Assembly: GCF_014638995.1 (NCBI RefSeq)
Contig: NZ_BMFR01000001.1
Span: forward strand, 62,001 to 126,000
Length of the DNA: 64,000 nucleotides
Direction of reading: 5' to 3'
Source of the DNA: Virgibacillus oceani
Lineage (GTDB): Bacteria; Bacillota; Bacilli; Bacillales; Amphibacillaceae
Shown: in pieces, positions 1-8,185 of the stretch
How positions within the stretch are numbered: position 1 is the first letter of the stretch
How the letters are laid out: the number at the start of each line of letters is the position of its first letter
The notes under the pieces: model-generated
Database searches by the model: none
What the model was told of the DNA's origin: nothing
What the model saw: only the letters and a program-made list of their open reading frames with translations
Position numbers and translations under genes: made by a program

Positions 1-248
1 CTTCCCACCTTAAACGCAGGATTTTTCGCTTTTTTCAATCCTTCAGGAACTTCTCCAGAGCTAGAGTGATTCATTTCCATTTCGTCTTCACTCATGTCCT
101 TTTCACTCATTTTTTCTGAACTAGATTGTGAATCTGTACTCTCGCTATCATTTTGTGTTTCGTCATTACCGCTCCCGCACGCAGCAAGGATAAACATTGT
201 CATCAGTAATAATATTCCTATTATTAATTTTTTTGAGTATAACATCAT
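1..248 (-). CDS. YdhK-like secreted lipoprotein, N-terminal part
   Basis: The gene runs off the left edge; only about 82 N-terminal residues are visible. The start is the first of two ATGs behind GGAGG with 9-nt spacing. A hydrophobic signal peptide ends in a lipobox (ILAAC), so the product should be lipid-anchored outside the membrane. An acidic Ser/Glu/Met-rich linker with MSEDEMEMNH follows, then a segment reading EVPEGLKKAKNPAFKVG. That last segment resembles the start of the YdhK/DUF1541 domain. Its place beside a small CxxC metal-binding protein fits a metal-related role, but this is inference because the domain is cut off. Confidence 0.65.
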   Translation of the reverse strand, partial: MMLYSKKLIIGILLLMTMFILAACGSGNDETQNDSESTDSQSSSEKMSEKDMSEDEMEMNHSSSGEVPEGLKKAKNPAFKVG

Positions 249-296
249 GCTGATTTTCCTCCTTTTTATGATTCCTTAATATTCTTTCCAACAAAT

Positions 297-321
297 ATGC
301 AGATTCTATGCAGATTCTATG
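297..321. repeat. Short direct repeat in divergent promoter region
   Basis: An 11-nt unit (atgcagattct) occurs twice in tandem and is followed by the first bases of a third copy. It lies between the divergent lipoprotein and CxxC-protein genes. It could be a regulator site or chance; no regulator gene is adjacent. Confidence 0.35.
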
Positions 322-452
322 ACAATTTAAAATTAATTTTCCTTATTAAGCTTAATCAATAGACGATGTGCAAATTCTTACGGCGTTTAGTCTCGTTTCT
401 GTCGTTTCAAACGCACTGCTATTGGAACGGTATTTTTATGGAGGTTAAAACT

Positions 453-641
453 ATGACTTTAAATGTAAAATATATGACTTGTGGTCTCTGCAAAATGGCA
501 GTTAATGGCGCATTTACAGAATTAGAGGGCATTGGTGACGTAAAGGTAAACCTAGAAAACGGTAAAGTGGAAGTTAGCTATGATGAATCAAATGTGGACA
601 AAAAAATGAAAGAAGCCATTGAAGATCAAGGATATGATTAA
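453..641 (+). CDS. HMA-domain metal chaperone (CopZ-like)
   Basis: This 62-residue protein is a single heavy-metal-associated domain. The metal motif is MTCGLC at residues 8-13, so both cysteines of the CxxC pair are present. The rest fits the beta-alpha-beta-beta-alpha-beta ferredoxin-like fold, with the EAIEDQGYD tail typical of CopZ-type proteins. The start is fixed by GGAGG 8 nt upstream. CopZ proteins carry Cu(I) in the cytosol and pass it to CopA ATPases; no copA or csoR is adjacent here, so copper is likely but not certain. The residue before the second Cys is Leu rather than the usual His. Confidence 0.75.
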   Translation: MTLNVKYMTCGLCKMAVNGAFTELEGIGDVKVNLENGKVEVSYDESNVDKKMKEAIEDQGYD

Positions 642-786
642 CTTAATAAAATTCAGTTACAGGGAGGTAGGAAGCCTATTGTTCTCCTTTTACCACTAGG
701 AAAATTTGATGACCCCTGGGACTATGAATAAGGAACAATTCACACGATGTTATATAATTTGAAACCATATTTCTATCAATAGAAAA

Positions 787-828
787 AGGATAACGAATAA
801 AAGTATAACACCTTTTATTCGTTATCCT
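787..828. terminator. Bidirectional terminator
   Basis: A perfect 17-bp stem (787-803 pairing with 812-828) with an 8-nt loop is flanked by an A-run on the left and TTTTTT on the right. It separates the convergent HMA gene and the gene at 835. The stretch before it (642-780) holds no complete gene; a short in-frame run ending DDPWDYE may be a gene remnant. Confidence 0.85.
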
Positions 829-834
829 GATTTT

Positions 835-1524
835 TTAATTATTGTTTAAAAAGGAAAATGGAAAGTCATTTATGATTTTGTTTGCTTTTTTTATTATAAG
901 GCAGTTGGAGTCTTTTAATAATTTTGATAACCGGTAATGAGTTTTATCGAAAATATCCTTTTCTTTCAATTCATTTTTTCCATATTGACAATAAGGTAAT
1001 TTCAAAAGGGATTTGGTCTGTTCTTTCAGTTGTTCTTCTTCATTTTTATTAAATTTGATAACTGACTCATCCATTATGTCAAACAAATCAAAATGGAGCA
1101 GCATAATGGCGTCATTAGTTAGTTTTGAATTAGCTAGTACATAATTTATGAAATTTAAATCATTTTCATTTGTACCACAATAGTTTTCTAATGCCTCTTT
1201 TATTCGATACATAGAATCGCTATAGTTTTTGCAAAAATGAGTTCTAGAAAATGAGGTCCGATCTTGTGTATGATCATGATTTTTGTATATGTTGACTTTA
1301 AGTTCACAAAGAAGATACCCTTTTGAATAGTATTCTAAAATCAAGTCATGGAATCGGATTAAGTGTTCTGTCCACACTTTAAATGTATTGTTTTTCTCGT
1401 CAAAGTACTTGAATTCAAAAGTGTTGTCAGTGAGATTTTCATACCATCTCAAATGAATATCATCACAGTCATCCAATACATAGTTGCTCTTTTGATTATT
1501 AAATACAGCCTTAATTGATAACAA
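835..1524 (-). CDS. Hypothetical protein, 229 aa
   Basis: I do not recognise the family. The start is TTG, placed by an AGGAGG site about 9 nt upstream. The protein looks soluble and has no signal peptide. Features seen are a Cys/His-containing middle (YKNHDH, THFCKNY), a KNEEEQLKEQ charged helix and a lysine-rich C-terminus. It is followed by the bidirectional terminator at 787-828. It sits at the left edge of the cassette headed by the XRE regulator, so it may be cargo of the same mobile segment, but nothing in the sequence shows a function. Confidence 0.6.
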   Translation of the reverse strand: MLSIKAVFNNQKSNYVLDDCDDIHLRWYENLTDNTFEFKYFDEKNNTFKVWTEHLIRFHDLILEYYSKGYLLCELKVNIYKNHDHTQDRTSFSRTHFCKNYSDSMYRIKEALENYCGTNENDLNFINYVLANSKLTNDAIMLLHFDLFDIMDESVIKFNKNEEEQLKEQTKSLLKLPYCQYGKNELKEKDIFDKTHYRLSKLLKDSNCLIIKKANKIINDFPFSFLNNN

Positions 1525-1725
1525 TTAAAAAACCTCCTAGATAATTTTTAATATTATACTTAGAAGGGAATCATATTTTAATAGCTTTGCTGATCTCTTT
1601 GAAAAAATTTTGTAGTGAAGTTTTAATATTTAATCGAATGTTAATGTACAAATGATTGCGGCACTCAGGATGCTTAAGAACTATAAAACTGTACTTACTC
1701 TACACCGATTAATCCTAATTGAATT

Positions 1726-2094
1726 TTAATCTTTTATAAACGGAAGCAAAAAAACGTACAATGCTTTTCTTTGTTCAATGGAAAGGGTTGAAATCATTTT
1801 ATGTAATTTATCTTCTAATTCATCCTCAATATTTCTTGTTTCCTCGGTGTTGAATTTTAATTGTAAATCATGAAGTTTGCTATTACCCTCTAGCCGGAAG
1901 AAAAACTCGCTTATAGTCATATTGAATTCGCTGCAAATTTTGGAAAGTAGGGGGAAGGACAGTTCTTGGCTTCCACTCTCAATCCGCGACAGGGAGGGTT
2001 GAGAAACCCCAATCCGTTTGGCAAAATCAATCATAGTTAATTCTCTTTCTCTTCTCAGTTGTCTTATTAATCGACCAAGTTCTAATTCATTCAT
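1726..2094 (-). CDS. XRE-family HTH regulator
   Basis: The product is a 122-residue repressor-like protein. An N-terminal Cro/C1-type helix-turn-helix spans roughly residues 7-62 (FAKRIGVSQPSLSRIESG contains the recognition helix). The C-terminal half is helical and acidic, and probably serves in dimerisation or sensing. It is transcribed divergently from the gene row at 2231-4827 across a 136-bp gap, the usual layout for a regulator controlling itself and a neighbouring operon. Helices of this type are common in phages, plasmids and integrative elements. I could not define an operator by eye. Confidence 0.85.
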   Translation of the reverse strand: MNELELGRLIRQLRRERELTMIDFAKRIGVSQPSLSRIESGSQELSFPLLSKICSEFNMTISEFFFRLEGNSKLHDLQLKFNTEETRNIEDELEDKLHKMISTLSIEQRKALYVFLLPFIKD

Positions 2095-2230
2095 TATTAT
2101 TCCTCATCATTCTCTAATTAATAATTTCTTCTCTAATCGTACTGTTTTTTCATTTTACAATCAATAAATTACGTGTTATTCTTTATATGAATAAATACAT
2201 GATATGAATGAAAAGGGAGGCTGATTATAA

Positions 2231-2524
2231 TTGATTGATGGATTCCAGAATGCTATGTATCAATTAATTGAAACAAGATTAGAGGAAATTATTAATAGTG
2301 AAGAATATGTCTTGTTTTTTGAAGCTATTTACAATGATTTGGAGGAAAAGTTGTCGTCAATTACTGAACCACTAGATGAAGAGACGAAAAATGAGATGAT
2401 GGAAGATATTAAATCGAATCTTTTTGATCAGTTTTTTAATCAAAGCAAGTTTACTTACAAGGCAGCATTTAGTGATTCTTTTACATTTTTAATAAACAAT
2501 GTGTTACTTCCAAGAAATAAGTAA
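2231..2524 (+). CDS. Hypothetical protein, 97 aa
   Basis: This is a small acidic, probably all-helical protein of unknown family. It starts at TTG behind GGGAGG. It is rich in Glu and aromatic residues (EEYVLFFEAIYNDLEEKL) with no membrane segment or Cys motif. It is the first gene of the row facing away from the XRE regulator and is followed after 16 nt by another small gene, so the two are probably co-transcribed. No function can be assigned from the sequence. Confidence 0.6.
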   Translation: MIDGFQNAMYQLIETRLEEIINSEEYVLFFEAIYNDLEEKLSSITEPLDEETKNEMMEDIKSNLFDQFFNQSKFTYKAAFSDSFTFLINNVLLPRNK

Positions 2525-2540
2525 TAAAGGAGCTAACGAT

Positions 2541-2843
2541 ATGAATTTATATAAGGGCAAAATTGTAATAGACGTATCATCGCTTGTTGAATCGAATAAT
2601 GAAGAAATTATGACTGAGGAAGCACACGAAAGTCTTTCATCAGAACTGTTTGCCGAAATTATGCTGGTATTAGGTGCGAATGGCTACAGAGTTACTTCGA
2701 TTGGTGCAACTTTAAAGGATACTGGTGTGGCAAAAGACAAAGATATAGAAATTGTTAGGTCTAGTAATGAAGAATCCCAAAAAAATATTAACAGAGTTTA
2801 TAATAAAGCCAATCGAAAAACGTATAAGATAGCGCTGTATTAA
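2541..2843 (+). CDS. Hypothetical protein, 100 aa
   Basis: The family is unknown. The start is ATG at 2541 behind AAGGAG; the open frame extends further upstream, but only this start has a ribosome site. The predicted pattern is a beta strand (KIVIDVSSL), an acidic helix, a hydrophobic helix (LFAEIMLVLGANGY) and a basic C-terminus (NKANRKTYKIALY). The basic tail could contact nucleic acid. It is second in the row after the XRE regulator. The 76-nt gap after it contains a modest hairpin pairing GGTGAATTG with CAATGATTCACC-like bases, possibly a weak terminator or processing site. Confidence 0.6.
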   Translation: MNLYKGKIVIDVSSLVESNNEEIMTEEAHESLSSELFAEIMLVLGANGYRVTSIGATLKDTGVAKDKDIEIVRSSNEESQKNINRVYNKANRKTYKIALY

Positions 2844-2919
2844 AATCAAAAGTGGGTGAATTGTTATTTATCAATGATTCACCTCTTTGTAAAAGGTTTT
2901 GTTATATGAAAGGAGATTT

Positions 2920-3402
2920 ATGATTACTTTAACCGAATTACCTATAACATTTTTTGAAAGATCTCTAACTGACGAAGATTTATATATCGATATACATTGT
3001 TATGCCACCGCCAATATGGGGCAAAATGGATTTTACGTTAAAGATAAGTGGATAAGTGCTAAAACAGTAACAGATGGTAAAAAATTCACCGTACCAACGA
3101 GCGCTTTTGCAGCTGAAAATATCGGAGACATAAGGGGGGCTGATGTTATTGTATTTGCTTATCTTTGCTATGTTGCATGTAAAAATGAGAATTGCACTGT
3201 AAAATTAGAAGTTGGAGATATAGCCCAAAAAACGAAAATAAAAAAGACGCAAATAAGACGCGCTGTTAATAATTTACTTAGGGAAGGATTTCTGGTAACA
3301 AGCACAAAAAGTGGCTACTACATAATTACGGAATTTGAGTATCCGGATGAATTGGCGGCAAATAAGTCATTACTGAGGGCAATAAATAATGAATTATTTT
3401 GA
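2920..3402 (+). CDS. Winged-helix DNA-binding protein
   Basis: This 160-residue protein starts at ATG 2920 (AGGAG 5-6 nt upstream). The C-terminal half has a clear winged helix-turn-helix pattern at about residues 95-140, where DIAQKTKIKKTQIRRAV is the helix-turn-helix and SGYYIITEF the wing. This arrangement is seen in replication initiators and DnaD-like proteins as well as in regulators. The N-terminal part (residues 1-80) is not recognised. In a row ending with an RNase H-like gene, a role in DNA replication or control of a mobile element is possible; this is inference. Confidence 0.65.
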   Translation: MITLTELPITFFERSLTDEDLYIDIHCYATANMGQNGFYVKDKWISAKTVTDGKKFTVPTSAFAAENIGDIRGADVIVFAYLCYVACKNENCTVKLEVGDIAQKTKIKKTQIRRAVNNLLREGFLVTSTKSGYYIITEFEYPDELAANKSLLRAINNELF

Positions 3403-3416
3403 TGGTAGGGAATAAA

Positions 3417-3718
3417 ATGAAACTTTTACTTTGTTTGAAATGTAACGATATATTCAATTTGGATTATAAGATAAAGGAATGCTGTTATGGTTCAGTTTAG
3501 AGGAAAAATACACTGTTCAACAAGTTACAACGTATTTTGGCGAATCAGCAGTTCCACTCGGTTTTACCAATAATTCATTTATATGTGCAACTAAAAATCA
3601 GCATAAAGAGGGTATGGGAAGGAAGTTTACTGCTTTTGTAATTCCTGAAAAAATGCCCGACATTTGTCAGAAAGGAGAAATAGAAAGATGGGGACTTTTT
3701 ATACCATTGGTATCATAA
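3417..3718 (+). pseudogene. Frame-broken small zinc-ribbon-like gene
   Basis: An ATG at 3417 opens a frame beginning MKLLLCLKCNDIF with two Cys pairs (CLKC, then CC) and stops at a TAG at 3498. The next frame, open across 3479-3718, continues with an apparently sensible sequence (VPLGFTNNSFICATKNQ). Reading the first frame into the second needs one extra base, or loss of two, near 3495-3508, in or beside an A-run. I read this as one roughly 100-residue CxxC protein broken by an indel. A sequencing error in the homopolymer is an alternative. The end overlaps the start of the next gene. Confidence 0.55.
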
Positions 3719-4170
3719 AGGAATTTAAAGCGACCTCCAATCAACATCTAACAGCAAACGAATGGGATAAGGTGCTAAATGTGAGGGTGGATTTAGAACT
3801 TTATGATCTTAATTTTACAGATTCAGGTGTTGTAGCGAGGTTAGAAAGTAACATTTTTAGCGAGAACATTACTGATTTCTATGGGGTTTTTAAAGAAATA
3901 TTAGGGACAAATAGAAATCCAAATTTTGATCATTATGAAAAGGATTTTGGAACCGATATCGAAAACTATCAAATAGCAAACACAATATTAAATTTTCAAG
4001 AAATAAATGGACGTACTGTCACACTGGACATTCAGTTTGTACTTTTATTCCTGGAAGGGAAAGTAATGGTAGAGGAATTTTACACTGAACCAGCTTTGAT
4101 AAATTGGTTGTTTAGAAATAGTAAGATTGACAATAAACTTGCAGGTTGTGTGGTTAGTGAAGTAGTATGA
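3688..4170 (+). CDS. Hypothetical protein, 160 aa
   Basis: The family is not recognised. The start is ATG 3688, with AAAGGAG 10 nt upstream inside the preceding frame-broken gene, so the two overlap by about 30 nt. The sequence is beta-rich (VNVRVDLELYDLNF; VTLDIQFVLLFLEG) and acidic, with no Cys cluster or membrane helix. Its stop codon overlaps the ATG of a possible 50-codon ORF (ATGA), suggesting coupled translation. It belongs to the row 2231-4827. Confidence 0.6.
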   Translation: MGTFYTIGIIKEFKATSNQHLTANEWDKVLNVRVDLELYDLNFTDSGVVARLESNIFSENITDFYGVFKEILGTNRNPNFDHYEKDFGTDIENYQIANTILNFQEINGRTVTLDIQFVLLFLEGKVMVEEFYTEPALINWLFRNSKIDNKLAGCVVSEVV

Positions 4171-4319
4171 AACTTAAAAACTTTATAACCAGTGCGAGTA
4201 AAGAAGGAAAAGAAATTATTTCTTTTCTCTTACAAACTTTCGCAAAGATAGGGGGTGGAAAGAATCAGATTCAAAGGGAATGTAAAAAGAGCAGGGCAAA
4301 AACTGAATTTCTGGGGTGA
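4167..4319 (+). CDS. Possible 50-aa ORF overlapping two genes
   Basis: The ATG at 4167 overlaps the stop of the preceding gene (ATGA), a classic translational-coupling layout. The frame runs 50 codons and ends inside the RNase H-like gene in another frame. The product would begin MKLKNFITSASKEGKEI and end in a basic region. It may be a real small protein, a coupling leader, or the displaced N-terminus of the RNase H-like gene after a frameshift. Confidence 0.35.
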   Translation: MKLKNFITSASKEGKEIISFLLQTFAKIGGGKNQIQRECKKSRAKTEFLG

Positions 4320-4827
4320 ACATGAAAAAAATATACCTAAAGAAATCAAAAATGAGGTCTATAAACAATATTTTAGCAATGATACTTTATATGTATATTG
4401 CGATGCCTCTCTGAAAATGGGGATTGGTGAAATGTCAGCTGCTTGTTCATACATATGTAATGGCAATATTATAGTTGAAAACCAACTGATTTATCCAGCT
4501 AGAGAATGCTATGATAATAATATGTTTTGTGAAATAAAAGCAGTTGTATTTGCACTGAATAACTTTAAGAAGTATTTGCAAAGATCGTGTAAGAATGTAA
4601 TTATATTCTCTGACTTAAAAGACATCCAAAAGTATTTAAAACGAGAATTATCGTTTAGAAGAAATACTTTTTTACAAAAGTTACAAATCGATATGATTAG
4701 ATTATATAAGGAAAAAGAAATGAATAACACGGATGTATCTATATCTGTAAAATACTTAGAACAAAAAAAACATAATCCTTTTGCAAAAAGCGCTCATAAT
4801 GCAGCGAGAAAAATACTTAATAAATAA
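4255..4827 (+). CDS. RNase H-like protein
   Basis: This is a 190-residue protein with an RNase H fold. The acidic metal-binding residues appear at D50 (YVYCDAS), E93 (CEIKAVVFAL) and D120 (IIFSDL), in the usual order and spacing. The fourth position is less regular: NPFAKSAHNAAR near the C-terminus has His where Asp is common. RNase HI enzymes cut RNA in RNA:DNA hybrids. The annotated start is GTG with only a poor GGGG site directly upstream, so the N-terminus is uncertain. It is last in the row beginning at 2231. Catalytic activity is plausible but depends on the unusual fourth residue. Confidence 0.6.
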   Translation: MERIRFKGNVKRAGQKLNFWGEHEKNIPKEIKNEVYKQYFSNDTLYVYCDASLKMGIGEMSAACSYICNGNIIVENQLIYPARECYDNNMFCEIKAVVFALNNFKKYLQRSCKNVIIFSDLKDIQKYLKRELSFRRNTFLQKLQIDMIRLYKEKEMNNTDVSISVKYLEQKKHNPFAKSAHNAARKILNK

Positions 4828-5283
4828 CGAAATTAAAATGTCGCTTAGAATGTTAAATGTTGATGTTTTGACAAGAAGAAACAAGCATTTGATGGCATTA
4901 TTCGATCCGATTGTTTAAAATGCTTGACTAATGAAATCTTGCTATTTATAATTTTTTTTTACGCTTATAGGGATTAAGATGTGGACGGGTAAGTTATTCA
5001 ATTATCACTGTTTATCTTTTGCTTCACTCTGTTGATTAAAAACCCCACCAATCGTATCAAGTTTATCTTCATCAATTTCTGTACTAAGTCCATAACCGAT
5101 GGCTCCTATTCAACAACGGGTAGGGGTTATTTGCTTTTAATTAAAATAGTTGCCTAGTACACTAGTATTTCCTGAATGCAACTCTTTTAGATAACCCTTA
5201 CTTACCTTCCTGATCCTAAAAAGGCTTCTATAGGCCCACATGATGTTGCCTTATACAATGTTCAAGCAGTTAAATGGATCACG
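4828..5283. other. Intergenic region with possible gene remnants
   Basis: No complete gene is seen in these 456 bases. On the minus strand a short open stretch (about 5010-5105) ends in a stop and reads like a protein C-terminus (GAIGYGLSTEIDEDKLDTI). On the plus strand an open, in-frame run (about 5194-5283) leads into the next gene without a start codon or ribosome site. Both look like debris of rearrangement. Confidence 0.4.
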
Positions 5284-6153
5284 ATGGATGAACAAAAATA
5301 TAGCAATCTAAAAATGGGAGAGCGTGGTGCAATAATAAGTATTATTGCGTACATATGCTTATCTGCTCTGAAGTTATTTATCGGAAATATAAGTAATTCG
5401 GAGGCACTTAAAGCAGATGGGTTAAATAATACAACAGATATAATTGCATCTATTGCTGTGTTAATAGGTCTGAAATTATCACAGAAGCCAGCCGACGGGG
5501 ATCACCCTTATGGTCATTGGAAAGCAGAAATGGTGGCTTCACTGGTAGCCTCATTTACAATGATGGTTGTGGGTATTCAAGTATTAGTTGATGCCATAAC
5601 CTTGGTATATCAAGGTGGAAATAATTCTCCTAATATCATTTCGGCATGGACAGGTGTATTTTTTGCAGTAGTTATGTACTTTGTATATCGATATAATAAA
5701 AAACTGGCTCAAAAAATAAACAGTCACTCAGTAATGGCTGCAGCAAAGGATAATCTATTCGATTCGTGGGTAAGTATAGGTACGGCAATTGGAATATTTG
5801 GCTCACAGTTTAATTTGCCTTGGCTTGATCCTTTGACAACCATTATTGTTGGGCTACTTATTTGTAAAACTGCATGGGATATTTTCCGTGGGGCATCTCA
5901 CCAATTAACGGATGGCTTTGATCAGGGCTTAATGGATTCTTATAAGAAGTCAATAATAAATGTTCAGGGAGTAAAGGGAGTAAAAGATCTAAAGGCACGC
6001 AGTTATGGGAATAACATAGTAGTGGATACTGTAATTCTAGTAAACTCCGCATTAGATATTAAGGATGCCCATGATATTTCTTCCAAAGTGGAAAAGAAAT
6101 TAATGAAGGAAAATAACATATATGATGTTCATGGGCATGTCGAATCAAATTAA
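5284..6153 (+). CDS. CDF cation exporter, MneP/MneS-like
   Basis: The product is a 289-residue cation diffusion facilitator. The metal-site signatures are LKADGLNN.TDI in TM2 and the DNLFDSW segment in TM5, with the family's HPYGHW motif between. The cytoplasmic C-terminal domain ends with a DVHGHVE metal-binding tail. The start MDEQKYSNLKMGERGA aligns with the N-terminus I recall for B. subtilis MneP, which exports Mn(II) under MntR control. There is no ribosome site before the ATG and the frame is open about 90 nt upstream, so expression or the 5' end may be altered. The substrate is inferred as manganese or iron rather than zinc. Confidence 0.8.
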   Translation: MDEQKYSNLKMGERGAIISIIAYICLSALKLFIGNISNSEALKADGLNNTTDIIASIAVLIGLKLSQKPADGDHPYGHWKAEMVASLVASFTMMVVGIQVLVDAITLVYQGGNNSPNIISAWTGVFFAVVMYFVYRYNKKLAQKINSHSVMAAAKDNLFDSWVSIGTAIGIFGSQFNLPWLDPLTTIIVGLLICKTAWDIFRGASHQLTDGFDQGLMDSYKKSIINVQGVKGVKDLKARSYGNNIVVDTVILVNSALDIKDAHDISSKVEKKLMKENNIYDVHGHVESN

Positions 6154-6294
6154 ACCAAAGTGTTAATCTTAGTCATTACTCGCTTTTTGACACCGTTTGA
6201 AATTTACGTAACTTAGAGTTTTGTTACAGATTTACTTATTAGTCATAACCCACCCTTATTATATAATATATTTTACAAATGGGGGTGAATACTA

Positions 6295-6654
6295 ATGAAA
6301 AGGAAAATTGGAACATCTTTCAAATTAGTTATCGTTCTGTTTGTATTGATTTTCCTTGTTGTCCCATTAGTCATAAGTGTCTACTATGGAAATATCCCTT
6401 TCCTTAATAATAGTCGCTTATTTTCATATGATGTTTTAGTGTCCAATAATCAACAATTAAGTGATAATATTAATCCACTTCTTAATTATAGAATATATAC
6501 TTGGTCAGAAATAAAAAGCTATATTATTAGTAAGGAAATGAGGTTTTCTCATATCTTTCGGGATACTGTTGTGTTATTTTTGACAGCAGTCATAGCCATC
6601 TATCTTGATCGAACCTTCGGACGAAATTTGTCAAATTTTTTCCGCAGAAAATAA
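6295..6654 (+). CDS. Small membrane protein, unknown
   Basis: This 119-residue protein has two predicted membrane helices, one near the N-terminus (FKLVIVLFVLIFLVVPLVI) and one near residues 90-106, with an extracytoplasmic loop of about 60 residues between them. It starts behind GGGGGTG and ends with a basic FFRRK tail. A TATAAT-like box lies in the upstream AT-rich region. The family is not recognised and there is no operon partner. Confidence 0.55.
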   Translation: MKRKIGTSFKLVIVLFVLIFLVVPLVISVYYGNIPFLNNSRLFSYDVLVSNNQQLSDNINPLLNYRIYTWSEIKSYIISKEMRFSHIFRDTVVLFLTAVIAIYLDRTFGRNLSNFFRRK

Positions 6655-6713
6655 TAAAATCGTATTGTAAAAAATGTTCATAAATTTAGCTTTAACGACG
6701 GCGGCCCCAGTAT

Positions 6714-6920
6714 TTAAACCCGTATAATCATATAATCCCCATTTTTTAAATGAACAACATCCGCTTTCATTGCTTTTGCGATATCAACTGTCATTTCCTT
6801 GGATGATTCCTCTGAGTCAGCCAATAGAACAAGACTAGAACCATTTAACACACGTTCTTTATTCCGTGTAATATATGCCAAAATTTCATAGTTAGGCTTC
6901 ATTGATGACTCCCGTCCCAT
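6714..6920 (-). CDS. Capping-complex subunit for YIEGIA protein
   Basis: This 68-residue protein resembles the small family annotated as the capping complex subunit for YIEGIA. Its ATG overlaps the stop of the upstream YIEGIA gene (TAATG), so the pair is translationally coupled. It is soluble, with an alpha/beta pattern (LVLLADSEESSKEMTVDIAK, then DVVHLKNGDYMIIRV). In other Bacillaceae the two genes are found together; I recall yphE as the probable B. subtilis counterpart. The biochemical role is not known to me. Confidence 0.7.
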   Translation of the reverse strand: MGRESSMKPNYEILAYITRNKERVLNGSSLVLLADSEESSKEMTVDIAKAMKADVVHLKNGDYMIIRV

Positions 6921-7870
6921 TATTTTTCCTCCTTCAAGTTTGCTTTCATTACATCATGGGATTTTTTTGCACTTTCTAGTAGTGGACACTTTTTTACAAC
7001 CTCAATTAAGGCATCAATATCCTGTTTAATTGGTACAAGGGTTATTACAACCCTGCCCTTTTCATAATCCTTCCTTGTAAAATTATATCGTTTATTCCCT
7101 AATGCCCTTGTTGCTTCAAAAAGGGCAGCCTGTCGTTGACCGAAATTATCAAGATTGATACGAAAATGATTTTCGTTCGGATAAATTACAACAGCCATTC
7201 CTTCTTCTTTAAACAACTTTTCTGCATTATCTGTACCTAAAAGGTTACTAACATAAATTCCATCAACATAAAGGCTTGAATCCTTAACTTCAACCTTTCC
7301 GGGCTTAACCTGTGCAATATCACCAATTGTTTTCCCTTTTGTGAAACGTTTAAGAAAGAAAAATACAGCCAATCCGACCAAAATTCCTCCCGCAATATTT
7401 ATCCATATATTAAAAGGTAGGATGCTGATTGTTAAGGATGTAAAAAAAGAAGTTATGAAAGCTATGTAATTTCGCGACTCAAATGTTTTGGCAATACCAT
7501 CTATATAAGCACTTCCCCGATACGTGTATTCCGTATGTTCTAAATCACTTAGGCTTTCCTTTTCTGTTTTTCTTACATCTCTAAATTGCTGTAATGCCAA
7601 TGTTAAAAACGTTACCGCAACAAAATTTTTACTCATTAGTGCAGGTAAGGCAACAGCGCCTAATGCAGCAGCTACAAAACCAGTAATTATGTTTATTAGT
7701 ACGCCATTGGGATAGCTTGGATATTGGCGATAATCTTCCTTTAAGACCCAAGCCCTTGCTAACGTTCCTACTACGATTGCCACAACAATGATACTTATCT
7801 CTTCTGGTAAAATATGCTGTTGTTGCCCGATTTTAACCACTCCTTGTAACAATACTTGATTTTTGTTCAA
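6920..7870 (-). CDS. YIEGIA family membrane protein
   Basis: The product is a 316-residue protein named for its signature, present here as YIDGIAKTFESRNYIAF at about residues 122-138. Membrane helices fall at about 22-40, 58-80, 139-155 and 158-172, and a cytoplasmic alpha/beta domain fills residues 180-316. It is cotranscribed and overlaps with the capping-subunit gene. YphB of B. subtilis is the homologue I recall, found elsewhere (near der/gpsA), so this pair may be a second copy or a moved one. The family is linked to sporulating Firmicutes; its function is uncertain. Confidence 0.75.
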   Translation of the reverse strand: MNKNQVLLQGVVKIGQQQHILPEEISIIVVAIVVGTLARAWVLKEDYRQYPSYPNGVLINIITGFVAAALGAVALPALMSKNFVAVTFLTLALQQFRDVRKTEKESLSDLEHTEYTYRGSAYIDGIAKTFESRNYIAFITSFFTSLTISILPFNIWINIAGGILVGLAVFFFLKRFTKGKTIGDIAQVKPGKVEVKDSSLYVDGIYVSNLLGTDNAEKLFKEEGMAVVIYPNENHFRINLDNFGQRQAALFEATRALGNKRYNFTRKDYEKGRVVITLVPIKQDIDALIEVVKKCPLLESAKKSHDVMKANLKEEK

Positions 7871-8111
7871 TTAAAACTGTATAGGTTCTAGCAAAATGTC
7901 CTCATATATTATTGGCGACTCTTTTTTTGTTATTTGAGTTTAATGAAAATTATTCTGACTGAAGATCTGTTGCTTATGGTGGTGAACTGGATTTATTCAA
8001 ATTTATTTTTACCGGAATGGTAAGTAATATGTATCTAGTCTTATATAGAGGGGGAGAAAATTAGGGAAGTTCTAACCGGGCTGAAACACAATAAGTAGAT
8101 TTGCATATTTA

Positions 8112-8125
8112 TGAACATATTTTGA
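8112..8125. promoter_or_regulatory. CzrA/SmtB-type operator-like site (imperfect)
   Basis: TGAACATATTTTGA matches TGAA-N6-TTCA with one mismatch in the right half. It overlaps a TTGACA -35-like box at 8122-8127. Confidence 0.4.
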
Positions 8126-8185
8126 CAATAAATTGTAGGTAGTTGCATTTTATTTAAAATATTGTTATTTTATTGAAGTGCAATA

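Noticed and set aside
366..452. Longer N-terminus for the HMA protein
   Set aside because: A GGAGG site 8 nt before ATG 453 gives the normal CopZ length; the extension has no family likeness.
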